DNA of 64,000 nt from Flagellimonas sp. CMM7 (GCF_021390195.1 NZ_CP090003.1:608001-672000); one strand, 5' to 3'. Shown: positions 47,421-60,310, counted from the first letter of the stretch. The notes: generated by a model from the sequence alone, not told the origin. A program made the numbers and translations.

Positions 47421-50400
47421 TTAGAATTTGAATTCCTCTTTTCGAGCCATGATTTCATCATATTCCTCTTTTGAGCCTACAATGATACTATCATAATCCC
47501 TCATACCTGTACCGGCAGGAATTTTATGTCCTACAATAACATTTTCCTTCAAGCCTTCCAAGGTATCAACTTTACCACTTACAGCGGCCTCATTCAATAC
47601 TTTAGTAGTCTCTTGGAACGATGCCGCAGAGATAAATGATTTTGTCTGCAACGACGCACGTGTTATACCCTGTAAGATTGGAGTTGCCGTAGCAGCTACT
47701 GCATCTCTTGCACTGACAAGGGCCTTATCTGCTCTTCGCAATACTGAATTTTCATCTCTTAAGGCACGGGCAGATATAATCTGTCCTGCTTTAAGGCTTT
47801 CAGAATCTCCAGGTTCTTCAACAACCTTCATCCCGAAAATATCATCATTTTCACGGATAAAGTCGTCTTTGTGTACCAATTGATTCTCCAAGAATGTTGT
47901 ATCCCCAGAATCTTCAATACGTACTTTACGCATCATCTGTCTAACAACAACCTCAAAATGCTTGTCATTAATTTTAACACCCTGTAAACGGTAAACTTCT
48001 TGTACTTCGTTTACCAAATACTGTTGTACTGCTGATGGCCCTTTGATTGCCAAAATATCTTCTGGGGTAATAGATCCATCAGATAGTGGCATACCAGCAC
48101 GAACGTAATCGTTCTCCTGTACCAAAATCTGGTTTGAAAGTTTCACCAAGTATTTCTTGATTTCACCCAATTTAGACTCGATAATTATTTCACGGTTACC
48201 ACGCTTGATTTTACCAAATGAAACAACACCATCAATCTCAGAAACAACCGCTGGGTTAGATGGGTTACGTGCTTCGAAAAGCTCTGTAACTCTTGGAAGA
48301 CCACCCGTAATATCACCTGCTTTGGCAGATTTACGTGGAATCTTAACCAAGATCTTACCTTCTTTGATTTTATCGCCATCATCCACCATTATGTGAGAAC
48401 CAACTGGTAAGTTGTATGAACGTAAAGTCTCTCCCTTACCATCCTTAATCAATAAGGTTGGGATAAGTTTCTTGTTCCTTGATTCAGAAATAACTTTCTC
48501 TTGGAAACCAGTCTGCTCATCAATCTCAACTTGGTATGTAATTCCTTGCTCAATATTTTCATAAGCAATCTGACCAGGAAATTCCGAAACAATTACACCG
48601 TTGTATGGATCCCACTGGCAAATTACAGTTCCCTTCTTGATTTTATCTCCATTCTTCACGAATAGTTGAGAACCGTAAGGAATATTATTTGTACTTAAGG
48701 TGATTCCGGTTGTAGCGTCAACAACTTTGATTTCAGAAGTTCTTGAAATAACAATGTTGGCTTTTTCGCCTTCACTGTTTTCTCCAACAACAGTTCTTAA
48801 ATCTTCAATTTCAGCAACACCATCAAACTTCACTTCTAACTTGTTATCCTCAGAAATGTTACCGGCAATACCACCTACGTGGAACGTACGCAAGGTTAAC
48901 TGTGTACCTGGTTCACCAATAGACTGTGCTGCAACAACACCAACTGCTTCACCTCGTTGCACCATTTTATTGGTTGCCAAGTTTCTACCGTAGCATTTAC
49001 CGCAAATTCCTTTTGGAGCTTCACAAGTTAAGGCGGAACGTACTTCAATACTTTCAATCGGAGCCACTTCAACTCTTTTGACATCTGCTTCAGTAATTAC
49101 CTCACCAGCGGTCAATAGTAATTCCTCATTCAATGGATTGTAAACATCATGAAGTGAAACTCTTCCTAGAATTCTTTCACCTAGAGTTTCTACTACTTCT
49201 TCGTTCTTCTTTAAGGCTTTGACTTCAATTCCTCTTAGTGTACCACAATCTTCAATATTGATGATTACATCTTGAGAAACATCTACCAAACGTCTTGTCA
49301 AGTATCCTGCATCCGCAGTTTTTAAAGCAGTATCCGCAAGACCTTTACGTGCACCGTGAGTTGAGATAAAGTATTCCAAAATGGACAACCCTTCCTTAAA
49401 GTTAGAAAGAATTGGGTTTTCAATAATCTCTCCTCCACCTGCAGTGGACTTTTTAGGCTTGGCCATCAAACCACGCATACCGGTCAATTGACGAATTTGC
49501 TCTTTAGAACCCCTTGCACCGGAATCCAACATCATATATACAGAGTTGAATCCTTGCTGATCTTCCCGAATTCGCTTCATGGCCAATTCTGTCAACATAG
49601 CATTTGTAGAAGTCCAAACATCAATAACTTGGTTATATCTTTCATTATTAGTGATAAGACCCATGTTATAGTTAGCCATAATTCCATCAACTTGCCCATT
49701 GGCTTCGTTGATCATTTCATGCTTCTCTGGTGGAATGATAATATCACCTAAACTGAAGGATAGACCCCCCTTAAAGGCAAAATCATACCCCATTGATTTT
49801 ATCTTATCCAAAAATGCCGCAGTAGCAGGTACATCTGTAACCCCAAGAATATCACCAATGATATTTCTAAGAGATTTTTTGTTCAATACCTCATTGATAT
49901 AGCCCGCTTCTTCTGGAACAACTGTGTTGAACAACACTCTACCAACCGTAGTTGCTATGATTTGATTTACAAGTTCTCCTTCTTCATTGAAATCTTTTGC
50001 TCTAACCTTGATTCCAGCATTCAAATCAACCATTCCTTCATTAAAGGCAATTTCTACTTCCTCAGCAGAATAGAACGTTAATCCTTCACCTTTGATAGGA
50101 ACTTCTTTGGTTGACTTTCTTTCTTTGGTCATATAATAAAGACCCAATACCATATCCTGTGAAGGAACTGTAATTGGAGAACCATTAGCAGGATTCAAGA
50201 TATTTTGAGATGCCAACATCAATAGTTGAGCTTCCAAAATAGCCTCTGGACCCAATGGCAAGTGTACTGCCATCTGGTCACCATCAAAATCCGCATTAAA
50301 TGCTGTACATGCCAATGGGTGTAAACGAATAGCCTTACCTTCTATAAGTTTTGGCTGGAACGCTTGTATACCCAATCTGTGCAATGTAGGGGCACGGTTC

Positions 50401-51719
50401 AATAATACTGGATGTCCTTTAAGGACATTCTCAAGGATATCCCAAACTACAGGCTCCTTCTTATCTATAATTTTCTTCGCAGATTTTACGGTCTTTACAA
50501 TTCCCCTTTCTATCAGTTTTCTAATTACAAAAGGTTTGTAAAGTTCCGCAGCCATATCTTTTGGAAGACCGCATTCGTAAAGGTTCATTTCTGGACCAAC
50601 AACGATTACGGAACGAGCAGAATAATCCACACGTTTACCCAAAAGGTTCTGACGGAAACGACCTTGCTTACCTTTCAATGAATCTGAAAGTGATTTTAAA
50701 GGTCTGTTTGATTCTGTTTTTACCGCTGAAGCTTTTCTTGTATTATCAAAAAGAGAATCTACCGCTTCTTGAAGCATACGTTTCTCATTTCTCAAGATTA
50801 CCTCGGGAGCTTTAATTTCCATCAATCGTTTTAAACGATTGTTACGGATAATTACCCTACGGTAGAGGTCATTTAAATCTGAAGTAGCAAAACGACCACC
50901 ATCCAATGGAACCAATGGACGTAATTCTGGTGGAATAACCGGAACTACTTTCATGATCATCCACTCTGGTCTGTTTTCTCTATTATCTTGAGATTCACGC
51001 AAGGCCTCAACAACCTGAAGTCTTTTTAAAGCTTCTGTTTTACGTTGTTTTGAAGTCTCTGTATTTGCTTTATGCCTTAGACTATATGAAAGTTCTTCCA
51101 AGTCAATTCTGGACAATAAATCAATTAGACACTCCGCACCCATTTTGGCTACAAACTTATTAGGGTCTGTATCTTCCAAGTACTGGTTTTCAGCCGGAAT
51201 GGATTCCAAAATATTAAGGTACTCCTCTTCAGTCAAGAAATCCATTTTATTGATTTCCTCACCTTCAGGTCCTTTGGCAATTCCAGGCTGGATTACAACA
51301 TATCTTTCGTAATAGATAATCATATCCAACTTCTTGGAAGGTAACCCCAACAAGTATCCTATTTTATTTGGAAGGGAACGGAAATACCAGATATGCGCTA
51401 CAGGAACCACAAGATTAATGTGCCCAACACGATCTCTACGTACTTTTTTCTCTGTTACTTCAACACCACAACGGTCACAAACAATACCACGGTAACGGAT
51501 ACGCTTATATTTACCACAAGCACATTCGTAATCCTTTACAGGACCAAAAATACGCTCACAGAACAACCCATCACGTTCAGGTTTGTGCGTTCTATAGTTA
51601 ATAGTTTCAGGTTTTAAAACCTCTCCACGGGACTCGGCCAAGATTGACTCTGGAGAAGCCAGTCCTATGGAAATTTTATCAAACCTTTTTGGTGCGTTAT
51701 TATCTTTTATTCTAGCCAT
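47421..51719 (-). CDS. rpoC: DNA-directed RNA polymerase subunit beta'
   Basis: A complete 1432-residue beta' subunit. Landmarks: N-terminal zinc ribbon [20 protein letters not shown], the catalytic magnesium site NADFDGDQM, and the C-terminal dock region near [20 protein letters not shown] (the trigger-loop/jaw end of the family). It forms the active site together with RpoB in the cytoplasm. It is the last gene of the operon and is followed by a perfect palindromic terminator. The length and order match other Bacteroidota, including the lineage-specific insertions. Confidence 0.98.
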   Translation of the reverse strand: MARIKDNNAPKRFDKISIGLASPESILAESRGEVLKPETINYRTHKPERDGLFCERIFGPVKDYECACGKYKRIRYRGIVCDRCGVEVTEKKVRRDRVGHINLVVPVAHIWYFRSLPNKIGYLLGLPSKKLDMIIYYERYVVIQPGIAKGPEGEEINKMDFLTEEEYLNILESIPAENQYLEDTDPNKFVAKMGAECLIDLLSRIDLEELSYSLRHKANTETSKQRKTEALKRLQVVEALRESQDNRENRPEWMIMKVVPVIPPELRPLVPLDGGRFATSDLNDLYRRVIIRNNRLKRLMEIKAPEVILRNEKRMLQEAVDSLFDNTRKASAVKTESNRPLKSLSDSLKGKQGRFRQNLLGKRVDYSARSVIVVGPEMNLYECGLPKDMAAELYKPFVIRKLIERGIVKTVKSAKKIIDKKEPVVWDILENVLKGHPVLLNRAPTLHRLGIQAFQPKLIEGKAIRLHPLACTAFNADFDGDQMAVHLPLGPEAILEAQLLMLASQNILNPANGSPITVPSQDMVLGLYYMTKERKSTKEVPIKGEGLTFYSAEEVEIAFNEGMVDLNAGIKVRAKDFNEEGELVNQIIATTVGRVLFNTVVPEEAGYINEVLNKKSLRNIIGDILGVTDVPATAAFLDKIKSMGYDFAFKGGLSFSLGDIIIPPEKHEMINEANGQVDGIMANYNMGLITNNERYNQVIDVWTSTNAMLTELAMKRIREDQQGFNSVYMMLDSGARGSKEQIRQLTGMRGLMAKPKKSTAGGGEIIENPILSNFKEGLSILEYFISTHGARKGLADTALKTADAGYLTRRLVDVSQDVIINIEDCGTLRGIEVKALKKNEEVVETLGERILGRVSLHDVYNPLNEELLLTAGEVITEADVKRVEVAPIESIEVRSALTCEAPKGICGKCYGRNLATNKMVQRGEAVGVVAAQSIGEPGTQLTLRTFHVGGIAGNISEDNKLEVKFDGVAEIEDLRTVVGENSEGEKANIVISRTSEIKVVDATTGITLSTNNIPYGSQLFVKNGDKIKKGTVICQWDPYNGVIVSEFPGQIAYENIEQGITYQVEIDEQTGFQEKVISESRNKKLIPTLLIKDGKGETLRSYNLPVGSHIMVDDGDKIKEGKILVKIPRKSAKAGDITGGLPRVTELFEARNPSNPAVVSEIDGVVSFGKIKRGNREIIIESKLGEIKKYLVKLSNQILVQENDYVRAGMPLSDGSITPEDILAIKGPSAVQQYLVNEVQEVYRLQGVKINDKHFEVVVRQMMRKVRIEDSGDTTFLENQLVHKDDFIRENDDIFGMKVVEEPGDSESLKAGQIISARALRDENSVLRRADKALVSARDAVAATATPILQGITRASLQTKSFISAASFQETTKVLNEAAVSGKVDTLEGLKENVIVGHKIPAGTGMRDYDSIIVGSKEEYDEIMARKEEFKF

Positions 51720-51764
51720 AACAATATGGAGATGATATAATTAAAAATGCTTTTCTATAGTATT

Positions 51765-54700
51765 CTACTCTTCCAGTCTGATATCCAAACCTAATCCCTT
51801 AAGTTCGTGCATCAATACGTTGAAAGATTCTGGCAACCCAGGTTCTGGCATGGTTTCACCCTTAACGATGGATTCATACGTTTTTGCTCTTCCGATAACA
51901 TCATCCGATTTAACGGTCAATATTTCTCGCAGTGTAGCTGAAGCTCCATACGCTTCAAGTGCCCAAACCTCCATCTCACCAAAACGCTGACCACCAAACT
52001 GGGCCTTACCACCCAATGGTTGTTGTGTTATCAACGAATATGGTCCAATAGATCTGGCGTGCATCTTGTCATCTACCATATGTCCTAATTTCAACATGTA
52101 GATAACACCTACTGTAGCTGCTTGATCAAAACGTTTTCCTGTTCCACCATCATAAAGGTATGTATGTCCAAATCTTGGTACACCAGCTTCATCAGTAAGT
52201 GCATTGATTTGATCTAAGGTGGCTCCATCAAAAATTGGGGTTCCGTACTTTCTTCCCAATTTAAGACCAGCCCATCCTAATACCGTCTCATAAATCTGAC
52301 CAATGTTCATCCTAGAAGGTACTCCAAGTGGATTCAATACAATATCCACAGGTGTTCCATCTTCCAAGAAAGGCATATCCTCTTGACGAACAATACGTGC
52401 AACAATACCTTTGTTACCGTGACGTCCTGCCATTTTATCACCAACTTTTAGTTTACGTTTTTTAGCAATGTAAACTTTGGCCAACTTCATAATACCTGCA
52501 GGTAGTTCATCACCTACTGAAATAGTAAACTTGTCCCTTCTAAGGTTTCCTTGAATGTCATTCAATTTAATCTTATAGTTGTGCAACAAATCTGCTACTT
52601 GCTCATTGGTCTTATTGTCCGTTGTCCAGCTTCCACCCACTAAGTGAGCAAAATCATCAACAGCGTTCAACATTTTAATGGTGTATTTCTTTCCTTTTGG
52701 AAGTACTTCTTCACCAAGATCGTTCATTACACCTTGTGAAGTTTTTCCATTGATCAACCCAAACAGTTTTTCAATAAGAACATCTTTCAATTGTTCAAAC
52801 TTCACTTCGTAATCCATCTCCAATCTAGAGATTGCTTCCTTATCTTCTGAACGTTTTCTCTTATCCTTAATAGAACGTGAGAATAATTTCTTATCGATAA
52901 CAACACCTCTTAAAGATGGTGATGCTTTTAATGAAGCATCTTTTACGTCTCCTGCTTTATCACCAAAAATAGCACGCAACAGTTTTTCTTCTGGAGTTGG
53001 GTCAGATTCACCTTTTGGTGTAATCTTACCGATCAAAATATCACCAGGCTTAACTTCTGCACCAATTCTTATCATCCCGTGCTCATCCAAATCCTTAGTG
53101 GCTTCTTCAGAAACGTTGGGAATATCATTGGTGAGTTCTTCAGCACCTAATTTGGTATCTCTCACTTCCAATGCATACTCATCTATATGAATAGAAGTAA
53201 AGATATCTTCGCGCACTACTTTTTCCGAGATTACGATGGCATCCTCAAAGTTGTATCCTTTCCAAGGCATAAATGCCACTTTAAGGTTTCTACCAAGTGC
53301 CAACTCACCTTTTTCAGTTGCGTAACCTTCACATAGCACTTCTCCTTTTTTAACCTTATCTCCTTTTTTAACAATTGGTTTTAGGTTAATACTTGTTCCT
53401 TGGTTCGTTTTTCTAAACTTAACCAAGTTGTACGTTTTTGAGTCTTCTTCAAAGCTTACTAATCGCTCATCTTCAGACCTGATATATTTAATGGTTACTT
53501 TCTGAGCATCTACATATTCAATAACCCCATCTCCTTCTGCATTAATCAATACTCTAGAATCAGTAGCCACTTGTCTTTCTAAACCTGTACCTACAATTGG
53601 AGATTGTGGTTTTAACAATGGGACTGCCTGACGCATCATGTTTGACCCCATCAAAGCCCTGTTTGCATCATCATGTTCCAAGAACGGAATCAATGAGGCT
53701 GAAATGGAAGCAATCTGATTTGGAGCAACATCCGTATAGTTTACTTCTGACGGATCCACTACTGGGAAATCACCTTCTTCACGAGCAATTACTTTGTCAT
53801 CTTGAATTTTCCCTTTCTCATCCATTGGGATGTTGGCTTGGGAAATCTTCATTCCTTCCTCCTCCTCAGCACTTAAGTACCTGAAATCCTTAGTATCAAC
53901 AACACCATTCTCTACCTTACGGTATGGTGTTTCCAAGAAGCCCATTGGGTTTACTTTTGCAAATACAGAAAGTGAAGAAATCAAACCAATGTTTGGTCCT
54001 TCAGGTGTTTCAATCGGACATAATCTTCCGTAGTGCGTATAGTGAACATCACGTACCTCAAATCCTGCTCTTTCTCTTGAAAGTCCACCAGGTCCAAGTG
54101 CTGATAATCTTCTTTTATGTGTAATCTCTGCCAATGGATTTGTTTGATCCATGAACTGAGACAACTGGTTTGTTCCGAAGAATGAGTTAATAACGGAAGA
54201 CAGTGTCTTTGCGTTAATCAAATCTATAGGAGTAAACACTTCGTTATCACGAACGTTCATACGCTCACGAATAGTACGTGCCATACGAGCCAAACCAACA
54301 CCAAACTGAGATGACAGCTGCTCACCTACCGTTCTTACACGACGGTTGGACAAGTGATCAATATCATCAATCTCTGCTTTTGAGTTGATTAACTCAATCA
54401 AATACTTGATGATAGTAATGATATCTTCCTTGGTCAAGACCTGCTTGTCCATTCCAATATCCAACTGTAATTTTTTGTTCATTCTATAACGACCAACTTC
54501 ACCTAAGTTATATCGTTGGTCAGAGAAGAACAATTTGTCTATAATACCTCGAGCTGTTTCCTCATCTGGCGGCTCAGCGTTACGCAATTGTCTGTAGATA
54601 TGCTCCACCGCTTCTTTTTCAGAATTGGTAGGATCTTTCTGCAATGTATTATGAATAATTGCATAATCTGACTGCGCATTATTCTCTTTGTGAAGCAAGA

Positions 54701-55574
54701 TGGTTTTTACATCAGCCTCTATAATTTCATTTATATGATCTTTTTCAAGAATGGTATCACGATCTAGGATAATTTCATTTCTCTCAATAGAAACTACTTC
54801 ACCTGTATCTTCATCAACAAAATCCTCATGCCAAGTGTTCAGAACTCTTGCAGCCAATTTGCGTCCCAATACTTTTTTAAGACCTGCATTAGAAACTTTA
54901 ACCTCCTCAGAAAGATCAAAGATTTCCAAAATATCCTTATCTCTTTCAAAACCGATTGCACGGAAAAGTGTAGTAACCGGTAATTTTTTCTTTCTATCAA
55001 TATAAGCGTACATAACGCCATTGATATCTGTAGCAAATTCAATCCAAGAACCTTTGAAAGGAATTACTCTTGCAGAATATAGCTTTGTTCCATTTGCGTG
55101 AAAAGATTGTCCAAAGAAAACCCCTGGAGATCTATGCAGCTGTGAAACCACAACGCGCTCAGCGCCATTGATAACAAAGGTTCCACTGGGAGTCATGTAT
55201 GGAATTGTACCCAAATACACATCTTGAACTATCGTTTCAAAATCTTCGTGTTCTGGATCGGTACAATATAATTTTAGACGCGCCTTTAAGGGAACGCTAT
55301 AGGTAAGTCCACGTTCTATGCATTCTTGTATGGAATATCTTGGTGGATCTATAAAATAATCAAGAAACTCAAGTACAAACTGGTTTCTAGTGTCTGTAAT
55401 TGGAAAATTTTCCATGAAGGTATTGTAGAGCCCTTCATTTCCTCTTTCATCAGATTTTGTTTCAAGTTGAAAAAAGTCTTGAAAAGATTTAATCTGAATG
55501 TCCAAGAAATCCGGATATTCCGGTATGTTCTTAGCGGATGCAAAATTTACTCTTTCAGTATTGTTTGTGAACAT
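51765..55574 (-). CDS. rpoB: DNA-directed RNA polymerase subunit beta
   Basis: A complete 1269-residue beta subunit. The rifampicin pocket reads [19 protein letters not shown] and [13 protein letters not shown], with the wild-type Asp, His and Ser at the main resistance positions, so no resistance change is visible there. The flap and C-terminal clamp ([20 protein letters not shown]) are intact. It is preceded by a 129-bp leader with a hairpin and followed by rpoC after 45 bp. Confidence 0.98.
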   Translation of the reverse strand: MFTNNTERVNFASAKNIPEYPDFLDIQIKSFQDFFQLETKSDERGNEGLYNTFMENFPITDTRNQFVLEFLDYFIDPPRYSIQECIERGLTYSVPLKARLKLYCTDPEHEDFETIVQDVYLGTIPYMTPSGTFVINGAERVVVSQLHRSPGVFFGQSFHANGTKLYSARVIPFKGSWIEFATDINGVMYAYIDRKKKLPVTTLFRAIGFERDKDILEIFDLSEEVKVSNAGLKKVLGRKLAARVLNTWHEDFVDEDTGEVVSIERNEIILDRDTILEKDHINEIIEADVKTILLHKENNAQSDYAIIHNTLQKDPTNSEKEAVEHIYRQLRNAEPPDEETARGIIDKLFFSDQRYNLGEVGRYRMNKKLQLDIGMDKQVLTKEDIITIIKYLIELINSKAEIDDIDHLSNRRVRTVGEQLSSQFGVGLARMARTIRERMNVRDNEVFTPIDLINAKTLSSVINSFFGTNQLSQFMDQTNPLAEITHKRRLSALGPGGLSRERAGFEVRDVHYTHYGRLCPIETPEGPNIGLISSLSVFAKVNPMGFLETPYRKVENGVVDTKDFRYLSAEEEEGMKISQANIPMDEKGKIQDDKVIAREEGDFPVVDPSEVNYTDVAPNQIASISASLIPFLEHDDANRALMGSNMMRQAVPLLKPQSPIVGTGLERQVATDSRVLINAEGDGVIEYVDAQKVTIKYIRSEDERLVSFEEDSKTYNLVKFRKTNQGTSINLKPIVKKGDKVKKGEVLCEGYATEKGELALGRNLKVAFMPWKGYNFEDAIVISEKVVREDIFTSIHIDEYALEVRDTKLGAEELTNDIPNVSEEATKDLDEHGMIRIGAEVKPGDILIGKITPKGESDPTPEEKLLRAIFGDKAGDVKDASLKASPSLRGVVIDKKLFSRSIKDKRKRSEDKEAISRLEMDYEVKFEQLKDVLIEKLFGLINGKTSQGVMNDLGEEVLPKGKKYTIKMLNAVDDFAHLVGGSWTTDNKTNEQVADLLHNYKIKLNDIQGNLRRDKFTISVGDELPAGIMKLAKVYIAKKRKLKVGDKMAGRHGNKGIVARIVRQEDMPFLEDGTPVDIVLNPLGVPSRMNIGQIYETVLGWAGLKLGRKYGTPIFDGATLDQINALTDEAGVPRFGHTYLYDGGTGKRFDQAATVGVIYMLKLGHMVDDKMHARSIGPYSLITQQPLGGKAQFGGQRFGEMEVWALEAYGASATLREILTVKSDDVIGRAKTYESIVKGETMPEPGLPESFNVLMHELKGLGLDIRLEE

Positions 55575-55647
55575 CTATGGACAAATTTTGATAGTGAATT
55601 CTCTAAAGGGTAACGTGCATCATCACACGCTGCTATTAAAACAGGCT

Positions 55648-55677
55648 AAGGTCTAACCATTATTATGGAAAGACCTT
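55648..55677 (-). promoter_or_regulatory. Hairpin between rplL and rpoB
   Basis: The outer stem AAGGTCT/AGACCTT (7 bp) encloses an inner CCAT/ATGG stem with an AATA loop. It lies in the 129-bp rplL-rpoB gap, has no T run, and so is more likely an RNA-processing or attenuation element than a full terminator. Confidence 0.5.
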
Positions 55678-55703
55678 AACCAATATTTGTATGGTAAAAG
55701 CTA

Positions 55704-56084
55704 CTATTTAAGCTCAACTTCCGCTCCTGCTTCTTCCAATGATTTTTTGATACCTTCTGCCTCATCTTTGGCAACACCTTCTTTAACAGCTTTTGGTGCG
55801 CTGTCAACAATGTCTTTAGCATCTTTCAATCCAAGACCAGTTAATTCTTTAACTAGTTTTACAACTGCCAATTTAGAACCACCAGCAGCTGTAAGGATTA
55901 CATCAAATTCTGATTTTTCCTCAGCAGCTTCAGCGTCACCACCGCCAGCAGCACCGCCAGCAACAGCTACTGCAGCAGCAGCAGGCTCAATACCATATTC
56001 TTCTTTTAAAATGTCGGCTAACTCATTTACCTCTTTTACTGTAAGGTTTACCAACTGTTCTGCAAAATCTTTTAAATCTGCCAT
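55704..56084 (-). CDS. rplL: 50S ribosomal protein L7/L12 (bL12)
   Basis: A 126-residue stalk protein: N-terminal dimer domain ([20 protein letters not shown]), an alanine/glycine-rich hinge and the C-terminal factor-binding domain ([25 protein letters not shown]). It recruits translation GTPases to the ribosome. Located 54 bp after rplJ, as usual. Confidence 0.98.
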   Translation of the reverse strand: MADLKDFAEQLVNLTVKEVNELADILKEEYGIEPAAAAVAVAGGAAGGGDAEAAEEKSEFDVILTAAGGSKLAVVKLVKELTGLGLKDAKDIVDSAPKAVKEGVAKDEAEGIKKSLEEAGAEVELK

Positions 56085-56138
56085 TTTTCTATCGTTTAAT
56101 CAAATTTTTAAAAATATACTTAGTTTATTGTGCGCGAA

Positions 56139-56654
56139 TTATTTTTCAGATAATGTTTTAAGGATACCGGCCAATTTACCGCCACCAGATTTAAGACCAG
56201 AAATAACGTTCTTGGCTGGTGATTGTAACAATCCGATAATCTCCCCAATAACCTCTTCTTTAGACTTGATATCTACAAGTGAGTCAAGGTTTTCATCACC
56301 TAAATAGATAGCCTCTGCTATAAATGCTCCTTTAAGTAATGGTTTATCTGATTTTTTTCTGAAATTTTTGATAAGTTTCGCAGGAGCGTTCCCTGTTTCG
56401 GATAACATCAAAGATGTATTTCCTTTTAAAACATCAGGAAGTTCTCCAAACTCCTTATCAGAAGCTTCCATTGCTTTTGCAAGCAAGGTGTTTTTAACAA
56501 CTGCAAGTTTAATATTAGCCTTAAAACATGCCCTTCTTAAATTTGAAGTGGCAACGGCATCCAACCCTGAAATATCCGCCAAATAAATATTAGCGCTATC
56601 AGCCAACTGTGCAGTCAAATCTTCTATTACGATTGCTTTTTCTTCTCTTGTCAT
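56139..56654 (-). CDS. rplJ: 50S ribosomal protein L10 (uL10)
   Basis: A 171-residue protein anchoring the L12 stalk. N-terminal ribosome-binding domain MTREEKAIVIEDLTAQLADS and the characteristic SGLDAVATSNLRRACFKANI; the C-terminal helix binds L12 dimers (LKTLSEK). Known to repress its own operon in other bacteria by binding the mRNA leader. Spaced 22 bp after rplA. Confidence 0.98.
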   Translation of the reverse strand: MTREEKAIVIEDLTAQLADSANIYLADISGLDAVATSNLRRACFKANIKLAVVKNTLLAKAMEASDKEFGELPDVLKGNTSLMLSETGNAPAKLIKNFRKKSDKPLLKGAFIAEAIYLGDENLDSLVDIKSKEEVIGEIIGLLQSPAKNVISGLKSGGGKLAGILKTLSEK

Positions 56655-56676
56655 AGTTAAAATATTGAACTACCAG

Positions 56677-57369
56677 TTACGAAACTGCTTTTGGATCTAA
56701 TTGAACACTAGGACTCATTGTACTGGACAAATAGATGCTCTTCATATAAACACCTTTTGCAGCAGCTGGTCTCATTTTTACCAAAGTATCTAACAATTCT
56801 TTGGCATTACCAGCAATCTTATCTGCAGAGAAAGATGTTTTCCCAATTGCAGCGTGTACTATTCCAGTCTTGTCCACTTTAAAATCAATCTTACCGGCCT
56901 TAACCTCAGATACCGCTTTTGCAACATCCATAGTTACTGTACCAGTTTTTGGATTGGGCATTAAACCTCTAGGTCCTAAAACTCTACCTAATGGTCCTAA
57001 TTTCCCCATAACACTTGGCATAGTGATGATAACATCAACATCTGTCCAACCGCCTTTTATTTTATCCAAATATTCATCTAACCCTACAAAATCAGCACCG
57101 GCTGCTGTAGCCTCCGCCTCTTTATCTGGGGTCACCAATGCTAAAACTTTTACATCTTTACCTGTACCATGAGGTAAGGTAACAACACCACGCACCATTT
57201 GATTTGCTTTTCTTGGATCTACACCCAAACGAATCGCAAGGTCAATGGAAGCGTCAAATTTTACATTGGTTATTTCTTTTACTAAAGCAGATGCCTCATC
57301 CAAAGAATATAATTTATTCTTATCTATTTTGGAATGGGCCTCCTTTTGCTTTTTTGTCAATCTTGCCAT
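56677..57369 (-). CDS. rplA: 50S ribosomal protein L1 (uL1)
   Basis: A 230-residue protein of the L1 stalk. The signature [15 protein letters not shown] is present together with the [21 protein letters not shown] segment and the C-terminal [18 protein letters not shown]. In other bacteria it regulates the rplKA mRNA. Located 19 bp after rplK. Confidence 0.98.
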   Translation of the reverse strand: MARLTKKQKEAHSKIDKNKLYSLDEASALVKEITNVKFDASIDLAIRLGVDPRKANQMVRGVVTLPHGTGKDVKVLALVTPDKEAEATAAGADFVGLDEYLDKIKGGWTDVDVIITMPSVMGKLGPLGRVLGPRGLMPNPKTGTVTMDVAKAVSEVKAGKIDFKVDKTGIVHAAIGKTSFSADKIAGNAKELLDTLVKMRPAAAKGVYMKSIYLSSTMSPSVQLDPKAVS

Positions 57370-57388
57370 TATAAATTGCTTTAAGATT

Positions 57389-57826
57389 TTAAAAAGGTCT
57401 TTTGCCTGCTACTTTTAAACCCATGGATCTAGCAGTACCCGCAACCATACTCATTGCAGATTCTACTGTGAACGCATTCAAATCGACCATTTTGTCTTCA
57501 GCGATTTGCTTTACTTGATCCCAGGATACAGAACCACTTCTAACTCTGTTAGGTTCGCCAGATCCTTTTTTAATCTTAGCTGCTTCCATCAATTGAACTG
57601 CCGCTGGTGGTGTCTTTACAACAAACTCGAAAGATTTGTCTTTGTAAACGGTGATCACAACAGGCAATACTTTACCCGGTTTGTCCTGTGTACGAGCATT
57701 AAACTGCTTACAGAACTCCATGATGTTAACACCTGCAGCACCTAAGGCGGGTCCAACCGGTGGCGACGGATTCGCAGCACCTCCCCTAACTTGTAATTTA
57801 ACTACCTTATCTACTTCTTTTGCCAT
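57389..57826 (-). CDS. rplK: 50S ribosomal protein L11 (uL11)
   Basis: A 145-residue GTPase-centre protein. N-terminal [20 protein letters not shown] and C-terminal RNA-binding [19 protein letters not shown] are canonical. It begins 64 bp after nusG and leads into rplA. Confidence 0.98.
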   Translation of the reverse strand: MAKEVDKVVKLQVRGGAANPSPPVGPALGAAGVNIMEFCKQFNARTQDKPGKVLPVVITVYKDKSFEFVVKTPPAAVQLMEAAKIKKGSGEPNRVRSGSVSWDQVKQIAEDKMVDLNAFTVESAMSMVAGTARSMGLKVAGKRPF

Positions 57827-57890
57827 TGTTTTTAATTAAATTGAAAGTGTGTCAATTGGAAGCAACACAACTTTATATGTAACAGCTCTA

Positions 57891-58442
57891 TTATACTTTT
57901 TCTACTTGCATATAGCTCAATTCAAGTGGTGTTTTTCTTCCGAAAATTTTCACCATGACTTCGAGCTTACGCTTTTCTTCATTGATTTTCTCAACAGTTC
58001 CATTGAAACCATTGAAAGGGCCATCAATAACCTTAATTGTTTCACCCAACACAAAAGGAATGGCAACGTTATCTGTATTAACAGCCAACTCATCCACTTT
58101 CCCTAACATTCGGTTGACCTCAGATTTCCTTAAAGGAACCGGGTCACCACCTTTTGTTTCACCCAAGAAACCAATTACGTTTGTTATAGAGCGAATGATG
58201 TGTATCATTTCTCCTCCCAAATTGGCTTTTATCATTATATATCCTGGAAAGTAAACTTTTTCTTTATTGATTTTCTTTCCGTTACGGATTTGCACTACTT
58301 TTTCAGTTGGAACAAGAACATCTTCTAGGTAATCAGCGAAACCATTACGCTCCACTTCACTTTCAATATAGCCTTTGATCTTATTCTCTTGGCCACTCAC
58401 CGCTCTCACTACATACCATTTTTTCTCCAGAACCTCAGACAT
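57891..58442 (-). CDS. nusG: Transcription termination/antitermination protein NusG
   Basis: The protein has 183 residues from the ATG at 58442; an in-frame TTG two codons earlier would add two residues but overlaps the secE stop region and is less likely. NGN domain (KKWYVVRAVSGQENKIKGYI, FPGYIMIKANL) and C-terminal KOW domain (IKVIDGPFNGFNGTVEKINEEK) are both complete. It binds RNA polymerase and couples transcription to translation or termination. Follows secE by about 6 bp. Confidence 0.95.
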   Translation of the reverse strand: MSEVLEKKWYVVRAVSGQENKIKGYIESEVERNGFADYLEDVLVPTEKVVQIRNGKKINKEKVYFPGYIMIKANLGGEMIHIIRSITNVIGFLGETKGGDPVPLRKSEVNRMLGKVDELAVNTDNVAIPFVLGETIKVIDGPFNGFNGTVEKINEEKRKLEVMVKIFGRKTPLELSYMQVEKV

Positions 58443-58448
58443 ACTCAA

Positions 58449-58637
58449 CTATCCTATTACGTTATCAAAATACAATCTAATCAACTTACTGAACAAGGAA
58501 TCTACTCCCCATGTGGCCAATGCAAACAAAATTGAAAAAACAGCAACTACAACCATCAAATTAGAGGCCTTCTCCCTATCCAACCAAGTAACGTTACTTT
58601 TTAACTCCTCGAATGATTCCTTAATGTAAGTGAACAT
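58449..58637 (-). CDS. secE: Preprotein translocase subunit SecE
   Basis: A 62-residue single-helix form: a cytoplasmic amphipathic helix (IKESFEELKSNVTWLDREKA) followed by one transmembrane helix (about 28-48). It stabilises SecY in the inner-membrane translocon. Its place between tRNA-Trp and nusG is the classical order. Confidence 0.95.
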   Translation of the reverse strand: MFTYIKESFEELKSNVTWLDREKASNLMVVVAVFSILFALATWGVDSLFSKLIRLYFDNVIG

Positions 58638-58658
58638 ATTCTAATTGTATTTTTCTAG

Positions 58659-58731
58659 CACGGGCGGAGAGGCTCGAACTCCCGACACCTGGTTTTGGAG
58701 ACCAGTGCTCTACCAACTGAGCTACGCCCGT
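58659..58731 (-). tRNA. tRNA-Trp (CCA)
   Basis: A 73-nt cloverleaf with acceptor stem ACGGGCG/CGCCCGT, the GTTCGAGCC T arm, anticodon CCA and discriminator G73. Lies 21 bp upstream of secE. Confidence 0.95.
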
Positions 58732-58795
58732 AATTATAGCGTCTACTATCTCAAATCTCAGAGACGAACTACACCCGCTTCTATTTACATCGAAA

Positions 58796-58819
58796 GGTAT
58801 CCGTCAAATGACGGACACC
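58796..58819 (-). terminator. Hairpin between tuf and tRNA-Trp
   Basis: GGTATCCGTCA pairs with TGACGGACACC (one mismatch) with a 2-nt loop. Only a short T run (TTT) follows on the minus strand, so it may be a weak terminator or an RNA processing site within the operon. Confidence 0.5.
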
Positions 58820-58850
58820 CTTTAACGTAAACTATGATTATATAATAATT

Positions 58851-60038
58851 TTAATCTAAAATCTTAGTGACCTGACCAGCACCTACTGTTCTACCACCTT
58901 CACGGATAGCGAAACGTAGACCTACACTTAGTGCAATTGGCTGAATCAACTCAACAGTAATTGTTAAGTTATCTCCAGGCATAACCATTTCAACTCCACT
59001 TGGAAGAGCAATGTTACCTGTTACATCCGTTGTTCTAACATAGAACTGAGGACGGTAGTTGTTATGGAAAGGAGTGTGACGACCACCTTCTTCTTTCTTA
59101 AGGATATAAACCTCAGCTTCAAATTTAGCATGTGGCTTAACGGAACCTGGCTTACAGATTACCATTCCCCTACTGATATCAGATTTTTCAATACCTCTTA
59201 ATAAGATACCAACGTTATCTCCAGCTTCACCTCTATCCAATATTTTACGGAACATCTCTACACCTGTAATAGTAGAAGCCAATTTCTCAGCACCCATACC
59301 AATAATATCAACAGCATCACCTGTGTTGGCAATACCTGTTTCAATACGACCTGTAGCAACAGTACCACGACCTGTAATTGTGAATACATCTTCAACTGGC
59401 ATCAAGAAATCTTTTTCAACATCTCTTTTTGGCAACTCGATCCAATCATCAACAGCCTGCATCAATTCCATTACAGTGTCAACCCATTTTTGCTCACCAT
59501 TGAGTGCGCCCAAAGCAGATCCTGCGATTACCGGTCCGTTATCTCCATCATATTCGTAGAAAGAAAGTAATTCTCTCACTTCCATTTCAACTAATTCAAT
59601 AAGCTCATCATCATCAACCATATCCACTTTGTTCATGAATACAACAATTCTTGGAATACCAACTTGACGACCTAAAAGGATGTGCTCACGAGTTTGTGGC
59701 ATAGGACCATCTGTAGCAGCAACCACCAATATAGCACCATCCATTTGAGCAGCACCAGTAACCATGTTCTTCACGTAATCCGCGTGACCTGGACAGTCAA
59801 CATGGGCATAGTGACGATTTGCAGTTGAATATTCAACATGCGATGTGTTTATGGTAATACCTCTTTCTTTTTCTTCAGGAGCGTTATCGATAGAATCGAA
59901 ACTTCTCAATTCAGAAAGACCTGCATTAGCCAATACCGTAGTAATAGCTGCAGTTAATGTTGTTTTACCGTGATCTACATGTCCAATAGTGCCAATATTT
60001 AAGTGCGGTTTGGAACGATCAAAAGTTTCCTTTGCCAT
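58851..60038 (-). CDS. tuf: Elongation factor Tu
   Basis: A 395-residue GTPase delivering aminoacyl-tRNA to the ribosome. Canonical motifs: [23 protein letters not shown], and domain 2/3 stretches such as [14 protein letters not shown] and [14 protein letters not shown] at the end. No second tuf gene is in the window. Between tRNA genes, in the usual operon position. Confidence 0.98.
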   Translation of the reverse strand: MAKETFDRSKPHLNIGTIGHVDHGKTTLTAAITTVLANAGLSELRSFDSIDNAPEEKERGITINTSHVEYSTANRHYAHVDCPGHADYVKNMVTGAAQMDGAILVVAATDGPMPQTREHILLGRQVGIPRIVVFMNKVDMVDDDELIELVEMEVRELLSFYEYDGDNGPVIAGSALGALNGEQKWVDTVMELMQAVDDWIELPKRDVEKDFLMPVEDVFTITGRGTVATGRIETGIANTGDAVDIIGMGAEKLASTITGVEMFRKILDRGEAGDNVGILLRGIEKSDISRGMVICKPGSVKPHAKFEAEVYILKKEEGGRHTPFHNNYRPQFYVRTTDVTGNIALPSGVEMVMPGDNLTITVELIQPIALSVGLRFAIREGGRTVGAGQVTKILD

Positions 60039-60085
60039 TTTAAATAATTTTAATCTTAGTTTATATTAGTGTACAAATCGTTTTG

Positions 60086-60157
60086 AGCCAATGACGGGAA
60101 TTGAACCCGTGACCTCTTCCTTACCAAGGAAACGCTCTACCCCTGAGCTACACCGGC
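60086..60157 (-). tRNA. tRNA-Thr (GGT)
   Basis: A 72-nt cloverleaf: acceptor GCCGGTG/CATTGGC (two G-U pairs), anticodon GGT, T arm with GTTCAATTC. Discriminator base T. Last tRNA of the four-gene cluster upstream of tuf. Confidence 0.93.
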
Positions 60158-60237
60158 GTAAAGTGTTGAAACAACTACTTTAAAATAGTCCTCCCATTAA
60201 TTGGAAGAGATTCTTGTCTTCACAAGAATGACTTTAG

Positions 60238-60310
60238 AGCGGGAGACCGGGTTCGAACCGGCGACATTCAGCTTGGAAGGCTGACGCTCTACCAACTGAG
60301 CTACTCCCGC
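60238..60310 (-). tRNA. tRNA-Gly (TCC)
   Basis: A 73-nt cloverleaf with acceptor GCGGGAG/CTCCCGC, anticodon TCC and T arm GGTTCGAACC; discriminator T. Confidence 0.95.

Noticed and set aside
58443..58448. Upstream TTG start for nusG
   Set aside because: The ATG two codons later (58442) gives the usual MSEVLEKKWYVV start.
58645..58830. 61-codon plus-strand frame across tRNA-Trp
   Set aside because: It is antisense to a clear tRNA cloverleaf and has no coding features.
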